Source of the DNA: Holophagaceae bacterium | Lineage (GTDB): Bacteria; Acidobacteriota; Holophagae; Holophagales; Holophagaceae | NCBI GenBank assembly: GCA_017859995.1 | Contig: JAFJUR010000022.1 | Coordinates: forward strand, 1-40,981 | Direction: 5' to 3' | Length of the DNA: 40,981 bases | Shown: positions 21,012-29,457 of the stretch, one piece after another | Layout: each line of letters opens with the position of its first letter | Position numbering within the stretch: position 1 is the stretch's first letter | Translations under genes and position numbers: made by a program | Notes under the pieces: model-generated | Seen by the model: only the letters and a program-made list of their open reading frames with translations | Databases searched by the model: none | What the model was told of the DNA's origin: nothing

Positions 21012-21527
21012 ATGGGATCCCAACCTTTTTCCCCAACCGCCGACCCGACCACCCGGCGGATCCTCCAATCCCTCCGTGCCATCGTCAGGGATTTGCGCCG
21101 CGCCTCGATCTCCTACGAGAGGCAGTTTGGCCTGAGTGCGGCCCAGTTGTTTGTTCTACAGGTTCTCCGAAGCCAGCCGGGCATGAGCCTGAGCGAGGTC
21201 TCCGAGCGAACCGCCACCGACCAAAGTTCGGTCTCGGTCGTCGTCCGGAAACTGGAGGAAAAGGGCCTTGTGCAGAAACGGACCTCCAGCAAGGATGCGC
21301 GTCGGCTGGAGCTCAGCCTCACCGCCAGGGGCAAGCGCCTGTCCGAGAAAACGCCACCCGCGGTCCAGGATCTATTGATTCAGAGCATTGCCAGCCTGCC
21401 CATTCATGACCGAGGACTGCTTGCGGGGCTTCTGGACCGGATCACTCCTCCGGGGAGCGAGGATCAACCCATGTTCTTCGAGGAATCTCCAGGCGATGCC
21501 TCGAAGAAGGGGGGGAGTCATGACTGA
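21012..21527 (+). CDS. MarR-family transcriptional regulator
   Basis: 171 residues. The winged helix-turn-helix covers about 45-105: LSAAQLFVLQVLRSQPGMSLSEVSERTATDQSSVSVVVRKLEEKGLVQKRTSSKDARRLELSLTARG, with the wing Asp-Ala-Arg-Arg intact. Dimerising helices flank it. The 3' end overlaps the ClC gene by eight bases, so the two are made together and the repressor may act on its own promoter and the channel. The strong AAGGAGGTGA at 20967-20976 lies 36 nt before this start, too far to serve it. Confidence 0.92.
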   Translation: MGSQPFSPTADPTTRRILQSLRAIVRDLRRASISYERQFGLSAAQLFVLQVLRSQPGMSLSEVSERTATDQSSVSVVVRKLEEKGLVQKRTSSKDARRLELSLTARGKRLSEKTPPAVQDLLIQSIASLPIHDRGLLAGLLDRITPPGSEDQPMFFEESPGDASKKGGSHD

Positions 21528-23391
21528 TCGGACCTCCTTCGATGCGATCCATGGGGATGGCCTGCCGATTGCTCCCAGTCTGGAAGCCTCCCTGCAGAAT
21601 GCTCGGATACCCCTCGTCACCGCGGTTATCGATGGCCGCACCGCCTACATAGGGGCCCTGGCTGTCGGACTCGGCGTGGTGGCGGGGTACCTGGCCGAGG
21701 CGCTCATGAGGTTGATCGGGCTGGTCACCAACCTGGCCTATTACCACAGAACCTCGATGGAATTTGTCTCTCCGGCGGGGCATCACCTTGGCTGGACAGC
21801 GATCCTCATTCCGGCGCTGGGCGGAATTCTCGTTGGCCTCCTGGCTCGGTACGGCTCCAAGGCCATCCGCGGGCATGGAATTCCCGAGGCGATGGAGCAA
21901 GTGCTGCTGAACGAGAGCCGCATTCCCGCGCGACTCACCTTGCTCAAGCCACTCTCGGCCGCCATCGCCATCGGAACCGGGGGGCCCTTTGGCGCGGAAG
22001 GACCGATCATCGCCACGGGCGGAGCGCTTGGTTCGCTGCTGGGCCAGCTGCTCCCCACCACGGCCCTTGAGCGAAAAACCCTCCTGGCGGCCGGTGCCGC
22101 TGCTGGCATGGCGGCAACCTTCGGATCTCCCGTCTCCGCGGTGTTGCTGGCGGTGGAGTTGCTGTTGTTCGAACTCCGGCCGCGATCCATCATCCCCGTG
22201 GCCCTGGCCAGCGTGGCCGCCACAGGCGTCCGGTTCTCCCTCGTGGGCATCAAGCCGGTCTTTCCCATCACCATCCTGTCGACACCCAGCGGATTCTCCC
22301 TCGCGATCTACATCACCCTCGGCGCGCTGATCGGCGTGGCCTCGGTGTACGTGACGCGAGCTGTCTACTGGGTCGAGGATGGCTTTGAGCGCCTGCCGGT
22401 CCATTGGATGTGGTGGCCCGCCATCGGGGGACTGGCCGTCGGGGGCATCGGCTACTTCGTGCCTCGCACCCTGGGCGTGGGCTATGACAACATTCAGGCC
22501 ATCCTCTCCGTGGACCTCGTCGGGGCGACCCTCCTAGGGCTATGCCTGGCCAAGTTCCTCTCATGGGTGATCGCCCTGGGAAGCGGCACCTCGGGCGGCA
22601 CGCTGGCGCCCCTGTTCACGATTGGCGGCGCCCTAGGCGCTCTGCTGGGCGGGCTCATCACGGCCATGCTTCCCAAGGCCGGGGTGGATCCCAAGATCTG
22701 CGCCTTGGTCGGCATGGCCGCGATCTTTGCCGGGGCCTCCCGGGCGATGCTGGCCTCGGCCGTCTTCGCTTTCGAGATCACCTTGCAACCCATTGGATTG
22801 CTGCCGCTCCTGGGCGGATGTTCGGCCGCCTACATGATCTCGGCCCTGATGATGCGAAACAGCATCATGACGGAGAAACTGACCCGCCGGGGGCTCCGGG
22901 TCCCGGAAGAATACTCCGCGGATTTTCTGGACCAGATTCTGGTGAAGGAGGCCGCCTCGAGAGAAGTCGTGACCCTCGATGCGTCCCAGAGCCTCGGAAG
23001 CGCGAGGCTGTGGCTTGAAGCAGGGGCGAACGGGGCCACACATCACGGATTTCCCGTGATGGAGGAGGGGGGGACCGTGATCGGCGTGCTGACGCGCCGC
23101 GATCTGCTGGAGTCCACCCACTCCATGGAATCTCCCCTCCGGGCTCTGCTCCACCGCGAACTGGCAGTGGCCTTCGAAGGCAACTCGATTCGGGAGGCCG
23201 CCAACCACATGGTGCGGGAGGGGGTCGGCCGGCTCCCTGTCCTGGATGAGGACTCGAAGCTTGTGGGCATGCTCACGAGAAGTGATCTGTTGGAGGCCCA
23301 CGCCACTCGGCTGAAGTCGGCTGAAAGTGCGAAGCGCACGTTCAAGACCGGATGGAATGTGCGCAACCCGGAAGCCCCGAAAGATTCGTGA
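21520..23391 (+). CDS. ClC-family chloride channel/transporter with C-terminal CBS pair
   Basis: 623 residues from ATG 21520 (GGGGGAG just upstream), overlapping the MarR stop. Membrane core about 40-455. The three filter loops are GHGIP (118-122; GSGIP in classic ClCs), GAEGP (158-162, with the gating Glu160 present) and the GSGTSGG loop around 356, which lacks the usual Phe. Two CBS domains follow (about 475-600), probably binding a nucleotide. With the external Glu kept it could be an antiporter. The Ser to His change in the first loop makes anion preference uncertain. Confidence 0.93.
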   Translation: MTDRTSFDAIHGDGLPIAPSLEASLQNARIPLVTAVIDGRTAYIGALAVGLGVVAGYLAEALMRLIGLVTNLAYYHRTSMEFVSPAGHHLGWTAILIPALGGILVGLLARYGSKAIRGHGIPEAMEQVLLNESRIPARLTLLKPLSAAIAIGTGGPFGAEGPIIATGGALGSLLGQLLPTTALERKTLLAAGAAAGMAATFGSPVSAVLLAVELLLFELRPRSIIPVALASVAATGVRFSLVGIKPVFPITILSTPSGFSLAIYITLGALIGVASVYVTRAVYWVEDGFERLPVHWMWWPAIGGLAVGGIGYFVPRTLGVGYDNIQAILSVDLVGATLLGLCLAKFLSWVIALGSGTSGGTLAPLFTIGGALGALLGGLITAMLPKAGVDPKICALVGMAAIFAGASRAMLASAVFAFEITLQPIGLLPLLGGCSAAYMISALMMRNSIMTEKLTRRGLRVPEEYSADFLDQILVKEAASREVVTLDASQSLGSARLWLEAGANGATHHGFPVMEEGGTVIGVLTRRDLLESTHSMESPLRALLHRELAVAFEGNSIREAANHMVREGVGRLPVLDEDSKLVGMLTRSDLLEAHATRLKSAESAKRTFKTGWNVRNPEAPKDS

Positions 23392-23392
23392 C

Positions 23393-23430
23393 CCAGCGTG
23401 ATGATCTCGTCCAACAGATCGTCACGCTGG
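23393..23430. terminator. Strong hairpin after the ClC gene
   Basis: CCAGCGTGA-TGATCT (23393-23407) pairs with AGATCG-TCACGCTGG (23416-23430), 15 pairs including one G-T, around an 8-nt loop. It starts one base after the ClC stop. No long T-run follows directly (GGTTTTCC is 8 nt on), so it may be a terminator or an mRNA-stabilising stem. Confidence 0.6.
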
Positions 23431-23492
23431 CGCCTGCGGTTTTCCATTGTTGGATTCGATCCCCGCCCCAGCTCACCCAAGGAGGGCCTGGC

Positions 23493-24515
23493 ATGCAGCA
23501 CGTCGACTCGCCCCTCACCCCGCGGACCGGACCCACCCTGTGCTCCCTGATCCATTTGCTGGAGGAAGCCGCCGACCGTCTTCAGCACCACGGCCTGAGC
23601 CCGCTCCAGCGCATCCACATCCTTCGCGGGCTCTATTACGGGACCTCGCACAGCCTCGACTTTGAGCGCCGGAACAGTCGACTGCGCAACTGGGGCTTCA
23701 ACATCTACCTGCAAGCCAGCTCGCCCCCGGACCCGACGCCGATGCTGGGGGCATGCCTGGTCCGTTCTCTGAAGGACACCACCGTGGTGTGGCACGGGGA
23801 CCGCCGGGTGGATGCGGGCCACATCCTGGTGGGCCTGGAGGCCCGCACGCGCCTGGGTGCCACGCGGCTGCCCCTGTGGGGTCAGGGAGGCACCGGCCTG
23901 GAACTGGGCACCTGGCTGGGCGACCTCGGCGGCGCGGCGGGCCTCCTGGTCCTACAGCGCCTGGAAGACCCAGCAGCCCGGGCGGTTCCCCTCCTGTTCT
24001 CGACGCGCACCTATGACCTGCGACCCAACCTGGAGGGAGATGTGGCCGGGTACCTGGTGGCCCGGAATCCCATCGTCACGGGCCGCGTTTCGATGGTGCG
24101 GGCGGAACGCTTTGTGAGTGTGGCCCAGTCCCTGGAGGACTATACCAAGGAGCCAGAGTCGGACTGGGCGGATCGCTGGGAAATCTTCACGCGGCTCTTG
24201 GGTGGGGAGCTTGGACCCGCCGGCCGGTTGCTCAGGCGCCAGGAACTCCTCGCCTGGGTACGGAGGAAGACTCGAAGATTCATGATCTGGTACCTGCTGT
24301 ACCGCCTGCGGGATGCGGGGCGGTTGTCGCAGGCGGCCCTGATCGAGGCCTCCCGCCATGTGGAAGGGGCCGCCGTTGAACTTGCCGAGCTATTCCTGAC
24401 GGTCATTGAACAGGGTCTGAACCCTGGGTCGTCCCAGGCATTGCCGGATCTCCCGGCCAGCCCACCCGGGTCACCCTGGGACCTCCTGGCCTTGGGCCGC
24501 ATGAGGGGAGCCTGA
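23493..24515 (+). CDS. Hypothetical protein, 340 aa
   Basis: 340 residues from ATG 23493 with AGGAGG at 23480-23485. Soluble, no signal peptide. Helical N-terminus (LIHLLEEAADRLQHHGLSPLQRIHILRGLYYG), then strands containing ARTRLGATRLPLWGQGGTGLELGTWLGDLGGAAGLLVLQRL, and a C-terminal half that is helical and rich in Arg/Leu. The high-GC composition matches the flanks, so it is not obviously foreign. I recognise no family. Followed 79 nt later by a hemerythrin gene in the same direction. Confidence 0.75.
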   Translation: MQHVDSPLTPRTGPTLCSLIHLLEEAADRLQHHGLSPLQRIHILRGLYYGTSHSLDFERRNSRLRNWGFNIYLQASSPPDPTPMLGACLVRSLKDTTVVWHGDRRVDAGHILVGLEARTRLGATRLPLWGQGGTGLELGTWLGDLGGAAGLLVLQRLEDPAARAVPLLFSTRTYDLRPNLEGDVAGYLVARNPIVTGRVSMVRAERFVSVAQSLEDYTKEPESDWADRWEIFTRLLGGELGPAGRLLRRQELLAWVRRKTRRFMIWYLLYRLRDAGRLSQAALIEASRHVEGAAVELAELFLTVIEQGLNPGSSQALPDLPASPPGSPWDLLALGRMRGA

Positions 24516-24594
24516 CCAGATCCCCTCGACCTCCTCCCCACCGGGCGCCACCCTTCTTTCCTGGCAGCGACAATTCTCTTTGGGACCCCAAACC

Positions 24595-25107
24595 ATGGTC
24601 ACGCCTTCCCAGACACGGTCACCAGACGGCCCGGAGTCATCCACTCTCACGGCCTTGCTTTCGTGCGATCACGAGGAAATCGACCGGCTGTTTGACCTGG
24701 CCCAGACGGCGCCGGACGTTGGCCCCACGGGAGACGCCTGCAGGGCGCTGGATCGGATCTGGATGCGACTGGCCGTTCATATCCGCGCAGAACACAAGGT
24801 GGTATTCCCGGTTCTGGGAGAAACCCATTTGGATCTCCGGCCAGCGCTCCAATTCCTCCGTGAGGACCATGACGACTTCATGGCCTCCCTGGCAGGGGTC
24901 TTGAAAACCTTGCGCGAGCCGGGGCCGGATTTGGGATCGGTCAGGGCGGTCGTGGCGGCCCTGAAGGTCCGGCTGGAAAGCCACAACACCTTCGAGGAGG
25001 AAGGCGTCTATCCCTTGGCCGACCAGCTGCCCCTAGCGCAGCTGTCGTCGATTCTGAGGGATGTTGCCCGGGAGCTGGCGTTCCTGCCAACCCGCTATGG
25101 CCCGTGA
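24595..25107 (+). CDS. Hemerythrin HHE-domain protein
   Basis: 170 residues from ATG 24595. The four-helix HHE pattern is visible: DHEEIDRLF near 30, HIRAEHKVVFPVLGE near 73-87, REDHDDFMASL near 101, and ESHNTFEEEGVYPL near 139. The His/Glu ligands for a di-iron site are in place. Likely a cytoplasmic oxygen-, iron- or NO-related binding protein; its exact role in this organism is not evident. An N-terminal Ser/Pro/Thr extension of about 20 residues precedes the domain. Confidence 0.9.
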   Translation: MVTPSQTRSPDGPESSTLTALLSCDHEEIDRLFDLAQTAPDVGPTGDACRALDRIWMRLAVHIRAEHKVVFPVLGETHLDLRPALQFLREDHDDFMASLAGVLKTLREPGPDLGSVRAVVAALKVRLESHNTFEEEGVYPLADQLPLAQLSSILRDVARELAFLPTRYGP

Positions 25108-25391
25108 GGTCCAGTGGATCCGGGGATCCGGCCACCCACCCTTCAGATGGCCTAGGGGCCGGCGCCCGAGGAGGCTTCGCCGACCCCGCCGAAAGGCCGA
25201 TCAAGGTCGGCCCGTCGGACATGTCTCAGGATGGGTCGAGCCCGTGACGCAGAGGCCGGCCATCAAGTTCGGCAGGTCGATCGAGGGATCTTGGAATGCC
25301 CCGGCAGTCCCGGACCGTCTCGCCCAGGCTCACCGGCCGATTTGGCCGAATGGGTGCCGATGGCCGAGGGCACAATCAGGGGATGTCGATC
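25108..25391. other. Intergenic stretch, no feature seen
   Basis: High-GC spacer between the convergent hemerythrin gene and the tRNA terminator. Several short frames are open but none has a start, ribosome site or recognisable protein. I see nothing supportable in it. Confidence 0.5.
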
Positions 25392-25419
25392 AAAAAGCCC
25401 CCTGATGTCTCAGGGGGCT
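25392..25419 (-). terminator. Rho-independent terminator of tRNA-Ala
   Basis: On the minus strand AGCCCCCTGA pairs perfectly with TCAGGGGGCT around GACA, followed by a run of T (the A-run at 25392-25396 of the + strand). Directly downstream of the tRNA. Confidence 0.9.
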
Positions 25420-25422
25420 CAT

Positions 25423-25498
25423 TGGTGGACCTGATCAGGATCGAACTGACGACCTCTGCATTGCGAACGCAGCGCTCTCCCAGCTGAGCTACAGGCCC
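25423..25498 (-). tRNA. tRNA-Ala (CGC anticodon)
   Basis: 76 nt including an encoded CCA (25423-25425). The acceptor stem GGGCCTG/CAGGTCC carries the G3-U70 pair that identifies alanine tRNAs, with A73 after it. The D arm is GCTC...GAGC, the anticodon stem CTGCG/TGCAG with loop TTCGCAA (anticodon CGC, reads GCG), and the T arm GTCAG-TTCGATC-CTGAT. All arms pair normally. Confidence 0.95.
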
Positions 25499-25558
25499 AC
25501 GGACAACCAGTCTACCGTGCCTTGGGCCCGCGTCAATGCTCAGGCCGTCCGGAAACGG

Positions 25559-26614
25559 CTACATCAGGGCCTGCATGATGTCGTCCAGCACGGCGGGGCT
25601 CGGCTTCAGGACCGTCTCGTCGAGGCTGGCCAGGGGCTCGTCCACCAGGTTCAGGGTCTGGGGCAGGGGGGCCTGGGTGGGGTTGATGTAGAGCAGGCCC
25701 GTGAGGAACTCGCCCTTGGCCATGGACTCGTGGATGGCCTTCATGGCACCGAAGCGGTCCGTGGGGTCGTAGCCCTCGTGGATGGCCTTGATGGCCACCT
25801 TGGAACCGTCGGGGAAGGTGACAACCTCGGTCTGGCCTGCGGCGATGTCTACGTCTTCGACTTCCGAGTACTGGATGAAGCCCAGGTCGTGGAGGGGGAA
25901 GTCGTGGTCCTTTACGTGCTTGTAGGAGCGGGTGGAGGCGTCGTGGTTGTTGAAGGTGACGCAGGGGCTGATGATGTCGAGCACCACGGTGCCTTCGTAG
26001 GCGAAGGCGGCCTTGAGGATGGTGTTCAGCTGCTTGGGATTGCCCGAGAAGCAGCGGGCCACGAAGCCGCAGCCCAGCTCGATGGCGAGGGTGCAGGGAT
26101 CGATGGGGGGCAGGTCGTTCACGGCGCCGGACTTCAGATGGGAACCCTTGTCGGCGGTGGCGGAGAACTGGCCCTTGGTGAGGCCGTAGACGCCGTTGTC
26201 CTCGATGATGTAGATCATGGGGATGTTGCGGCGCACGGCGTGCACGAACTGGCCCATGCCGATGGACATGGAGTCGCCATCGCCCGAGACGCCGATGTTG
26301 ATGAGGTTCCGGTTGGCCAGGGAGGCGCCGGTGGCGATGGAGGGCATGCGGCCGTGGACGCTGTTGAAGCCCCAGCCCTGGTTCAGGAAGTAGGCGGGCG
26401 TCTTCGACGAGCAGCCGATGCCGGAGTACTTGGTGACGCGGTAGCCCTCGAGGTTGGATTCGAAGGCGGCGTTGATGATCTGGGCGGTGATGGCGTCATG
26501 GCCGCAGCCGGCGCAGAGGGTGGACTTGGAGCCCACGTAGTCCTGCTTGGTGAAACCCAGCTTGTTGGTGGGGGCGGCCGGCGTGTTGGGAGCGGAAGGC
26601 GTGGCGGTGGACAT
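25559..26614 (-). CDS. korB: 2-oxoacid:ferredoxin oxidoreductase, beta subunit
   Basis: 351 residues from ATG at 26614 (GAGGAG just upstream), the second gene of the korAB pair and 11 nt after korA. This subunit binds thiamine diphosphate: LCAGCGHDAI near the start, the ISGDGD-type loop VSGDGDSMSIG in the middle, and the later NNHDAST. Together with the alpha subunit it would oxidatively decarboxylate 2-oxoglutarate (or a related 2-oxoacid) to the acyl-CoA using ferredoxin, or run in reverse. The N-terminal 17 residues are a Pro/Ala-rich extension. Assignment to Kor over other 2-oxoacid substrates rests on overall look. Confidence 0.9.
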   Translation of the reverse strand: MSTATPSAPNTPAAPTNKLGFTKQDYVGSKSTLCAGCGHDAITAQIINAAFESNLEGYRVTKYSGIGCSSKTPAYFLNQGWGFNSVHGRMPSIATGASLANRNLINIGVSGDGDSMSIGMGQFVHAVRRNIPMIYIIEDNGVYGLTKGQFSATADKGSHLKSGAVNDLPPIDPCTLAIELGCGFVARCFSGNPKQLNTILKAAFAYEGTVVLDIISPCVTFNNHDASTRSYKHVKDHDFPLHDLGFIQYSEVEDVDIAAGQTEVVTFPDGSKVAIKAIHEGYDPTDRFGAMKAIHESMAKGEFLTGLLYINPTQAPLPQTLNLVDEPLASLDETVLKPSPAVLDDIMQALM

Positions 26615-26625
26615 GGTCGGCTCCT

Positions 26626-28449
26626 CTACTTCTGCTCGAAGGCGGTGATCTGGTCCACGATGCACTTCGCGTCGATGGCGTAGCCGTCGTAGTGCAGGAC
26701 GCTCTTGAACTTGGTGGCGTGCTCGGGATAGGTCTCGCGGAAGATGTTGGCCATCTGGCCGTCACGGTTCTGCTCCACCACGTAGACCACCTTCTTTTCC
26801 TTCACGTAGGCATCCACTTCGGCGGTGAAGGGCAGGGCGCGCAGGCGCAGGTAGTCGGTCTTGATGCCGGCCTCGGCCAGGATGTCCTGGGCCTCGATGG
26901 CCGCCGGGTCGCTGGAGCCGAAGGCCAGCAGGCCCTTGTCGGAACCGAGGTTGCGGAACACCGGGCCGGGCACATGGGACTTGGCGGTTTCGTACTTCCG
27001 CTTCAGGCGGTCCACCACGGCCACGTAATCCTCGGGCTTCTCGGAATACTGGGCGTAGGCGTTGTGGCCCGAGCCGCGGGTGAAGTAGGAACCCTTGCCG
27101 CCGGGGGTGCCGGGCAGGGAGCGGTAGCAGATGCCGTCGCCATCCACGTCCTTGTAGCGGCCCCAGTCCTTGATCTCGGCCAGCTGCTGCTGGTTGAGGA
27201 CCTTGCCGCGGTCATATGGCTTGGAAGGATAGGCGAAGGGCTTGGACGACCAGTTCTGCATGCCCAGGTCCAGGTCGGTGACCACGAAGATGGGGGTCTG
27301 GAAGCGCTCGGCGAGGTCGAAGGCGTCGTAGGAGAACTGGAAGCACTCCTCCATGTTCCCGGGGTAGAGGTTGATGTGCTGGGTGTCGCCGTGGCTGCAC
27401 TTGGCGCAGAGCTCCACGTCGGACTGCTGCGTGCGGGTGGGCAGGCCCGTGCTGGGGCCGGTGCGGGCCACGTTGAAGAACACGCCGGGCGCCTCGACGT
27501 AGTAGCCCAGGCCGATGAACTCGCTCATGAGCGAGACGCCGGGACCGGCGGTGGAGGTCATGGAGCGGGCGCCGGCCCAGCCGGCGGAGAGCACCACGCC
27601 GGCCGACGCCAGCTCGTCCTCCATCTGCACGATGGCGACGGTGGACTTGCCGGTCTTCGGGTCCTTCCGGTATTCCTCGGCGTACTCGATGAAGGTCTCG
27701 ACCAGGCTGGAGGCGGGGGTGATGGGATACCAGCCCACCACGGTCACGCCGGCGAAGAGGGCGCCCAGGGCGCAGGCCTCGTTGCCGTCCACGATGATGA
27801 GCCCCTGGGTCTTGTTGTCGCGCACGACCTTGACGTGGTCCTGGTCGGGCAGGTTTTCCATGGCCCAGTCGTAGCCCGCCATGCAGGCGGTCTGGTTCAG
27901 CTCGATGGCCTTGGCCTTGCCCTTCAGCTGCTTGGCGATGGCCTTCTTGACCTCCTCCATGTCGATGCCGAGCAGGCGGGAGGCCACGCCCACGTAGATC
28001 ATGTTCTTCACCAGCTTGTGCAGCTTGGGCTCGGGGCAGGAGGCGGTCACCAGCTTCTGGAAGGGCACCGGAGTGAAGTCCAGGTCATCGCGCAGCTTGT
28101 CGAGTTGGAGCGGCTCGTCGTAGATCACGAGCGCGCCAGGATCGGCCTTGGCGATGTCTTCCTTGGCGGTCTCGGGGTTCATGAGGATCAGCATCTCGTT
28201 GCTGGCCTTGCGGGCGACGTAGCCCTTGGCGCTGGCGCGGATGGTGAACCAGGTGGGCAGGCCCGCGATGTTCGAGGGGAAGAGGTTCTTGCCGCTCACG
28301 AAGACGCCCATCTGGAAGATGGCCCGCAGCAGCACCGTGTTGGCAGTCTGGGAACCCGACCCGTTGACCGTGGCCACCTGGATGGAAAAATCATTGATCC
28401 TGGTTTTCGCCCCTTTGGTCAAGGCAGGGGCGGCAAGGCTGGCAGTCAT
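26626..28449 (-). CDS. korA: 2-oxoacid:acceptor oxidoreductase, fused gamma-alpha subunit
   Basis: 607 residues, start ATG 28449 with AAAGGAG upstream. Residues about 20-200 are the gamma domain (VNGSGSQTANTVLLRAIFQMG, GLPTWFTIRAS). The alpha domain starts near 225 with GNEACALGALFAGVTVVGWYPITPASSLVETF and continues through MTSTAGPGVSLMSEF. The fusion and length are typical of KorA in Acidobacteriota, Bacteroidota and others. First gene of the operon with korB. Needs ferredoxin and CoA. Cytoplasmic. Confidence 0.92.
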   Translation of the reverse strand: MTASLAAPALTKGAKTRINDFSIQVATVNGSGSQTANTVLLRAIFQMGVFVSGKNLFPSNIAGLPTWFTIRASAKGYVARKASNEMLILMNPETAKEDIAKADPGALVIYDEPLQLDKLRDDLDFTPVPFQKLVTASCPEPKLHKLVKNMIYVGVASRLLGIDMEEVKKAIAKQLKGKAKAIELNQTACMAGYDWAMENLPDQDHVKVVRDNKTQGLIIVDGNEACALGALFAGVTVVGWYPITPASSLVETFIEYAEEYRKDPKTGKSTVAIVQMEDELASAGVVLSAGWAGARSMTSTAGPGVSLMSEFIGLGYYVEAPGVFFNVARTGPSTGLPTRTQQSDVELCAKCSHGDTQHINLYPGNMEECFQFSYDAFDLAERFQTPIFVVTDLDLGMQNWSSKPFAYPSKPYDRGKVLNQQQLAEIKDWGRYKDVDGDGICYRSLPGTPGGKGSYFTRGSGHNAYAQYSEKPEDYVAVVDRLKRKYETAKSHVPGPVFRNLGSDKGLLAFGSSDPAAIEAQDILAEAGIKTDYLRLRALPFTAEVDAYVKEKKVVYVVEQNRDGQMANIFRETYPEHATKFKSVLHYDGYAIDAKCIVDQITAFEQK

Positions 28450-28628
28450 GAGGACTCCTTTCTTATCTGGTCGGGGGGGCGCCGAAGAGGTCGGAAAGAC
28501 GACTCGGAGGGCGTAAATACTTGACCCCTAAGGCCGTCTCTCAGTATGGCAGACGCGGCGGAAGGGTTCTATCGAGGGTCTTGGGGCGGGGAAAAGGGAC
28601 GGTCTGAAATAAAGCGAAAAAAAAGGGA

Positions 28629-28657
28629 TTGACGACCTCGGGCTCCACTCCTAACTT
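28629..28657 (+). promoter_or_regulatory. Sigma-70-type promoter for lexA
   Basis: TTGACG at 28629-28634, 17-nt spacer, TAACTT at 28652-28657. Transcription would start about 7 nt later, at or next to the ATG at 28665. A second, weaker pair (TTGACC 28521 and TATGGC 28545) lies further up. Confidence 0.6.
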
Positions 28658-28664
28658 GAAACTC

Positions 28665-29330
28665 ATGAAAGCCAGCGATCTCACCAAGCGTCAGCAGGCC
28701 GTGCTGAAGTTCATCCGCACCTTCGTCCAGGACGAAGGGCGAAGCCCCACCCTGGCCGAAATCGCCAAGGGGGTGGGTTCCAGCGCGGTGTCCACCATCC
28801 ACAAGCATGTCCAGCACCTCATGGACAAGGGCTTCCTCGTGCGCAGCCACGGGAAGGGCAACAACCTCGTGGTGGCCGCTGAGGTGGACGCGGGCTCCGG
28901 TTCCCACCGGGCCCTCCGGTCGGAGCCCCGGCCGGAATCCGCGCCCTCGACGCGGATCTTCCCCTTCTGCGGAGATGTGGCGGCCGGTTCGCCGATCCTG
29001 CCTGAGAGCCGCGCCCTGCCCATCGAGGTGCCCAACAGCATCCACCGGCAGCGCGACGAGCTGTTCGTGCTGAGGGTTCGCGGCGACTCGATGGTGGACG
29101 ACGCCATCCTGGACGGCGACCTGGTGGTGCTGCAGCGCAAGGGCGAGTACCGGAACGGGGATCGCGTGGTGGCCCTCATCGACCAGGAGGAGGTCACCCT
29201 CAAGGAGTTCCGGCGCGATGCCAAGGGCGTGTGGCTCATCCCCCACAACCCCGAGCTCCAGCCCCGCTGCTACCCGCCCCAGGCCATCGACATCCAGGGC
29301 GTGCTCGTCGGCGTCATGCGCAGCTGTTGA
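28665..29330 (+). CDS. lexA: LexA repressor
   Basis: 221 residues from ATG 28665 (MKASDLTKRQ). The DNA-binding winged helix is about 1-65 (RSPTLAEIAKGVGSSAVSTIHKHVQHL). The self-cleavage domain keeps the scissile Ala107-Gly108 (GDVAAGSP), the nucleophile Ser142 (GDSMVDD) and Lys180 (VTLKEF), so it should respond to RecA filaments. No Shine-Dalgarno site is visible and the promoter start coincides with the ATG. The upstream TTG at 28629 would add residues made of promoter sequence and is rejected. The last codons and stop lie in the first unit of a tandem repeat. No SOS box identified. Confidence 0.95.
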   Translation: MKASDLTKRQQAVLKFIRTFVQDEGRSPTLAEIAKGVGSSAVSTIHKHVQHLMDKGFLVRSHGKGNNLVVAAEVDAGSGSHRALRSEPRPESAPSTRIFPFCGDVAAGSPILPESRALPIEVPNSIHRQRDELFVLRVRGDSMVDDAILDGDLVVLQRKGEYRNGDRVVALIDQEEVTLKEFRRDAKGVWLIPHNPELQPRCYPPQAIDIQGVLVGVMRSC

Positions 29331-29427
29331 CGCCTACGGGCATCGGCGTCATGCGCAGCTGTTGACGCCTACGGGCATCGGCGTCATGCGCAGCTGCTGA
29401 CGCCTACGGACACGGCCGTCATGCGCA
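29310..29427 (+). repeat. 35-nt tandem palindromic repeat at the lexA stop
   Basis: Units at 29310-29344, 29345-29379 and 29380-29414, plus a partial unit at 29415-29427. The first two are identical; the third has a few changes. Each unit contains GGCGTCA and TGACGCC as a 7-bp inverted repeat. The first unit holds the end of lexA (GVMRSC and its stop), and each later unit repeats that coding end out of context. Confidence 0.93.
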
Positions 29428-29457
29428 ATTCCTAGAACCTGATTTGACCGACCCGGC

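Noticed and set aside
26692..28524. 610-codon + strand frame
   Set aside because: Antisense shadow of korA in high-GC sequence; repetitive Gly/Val/His composition and no domain.
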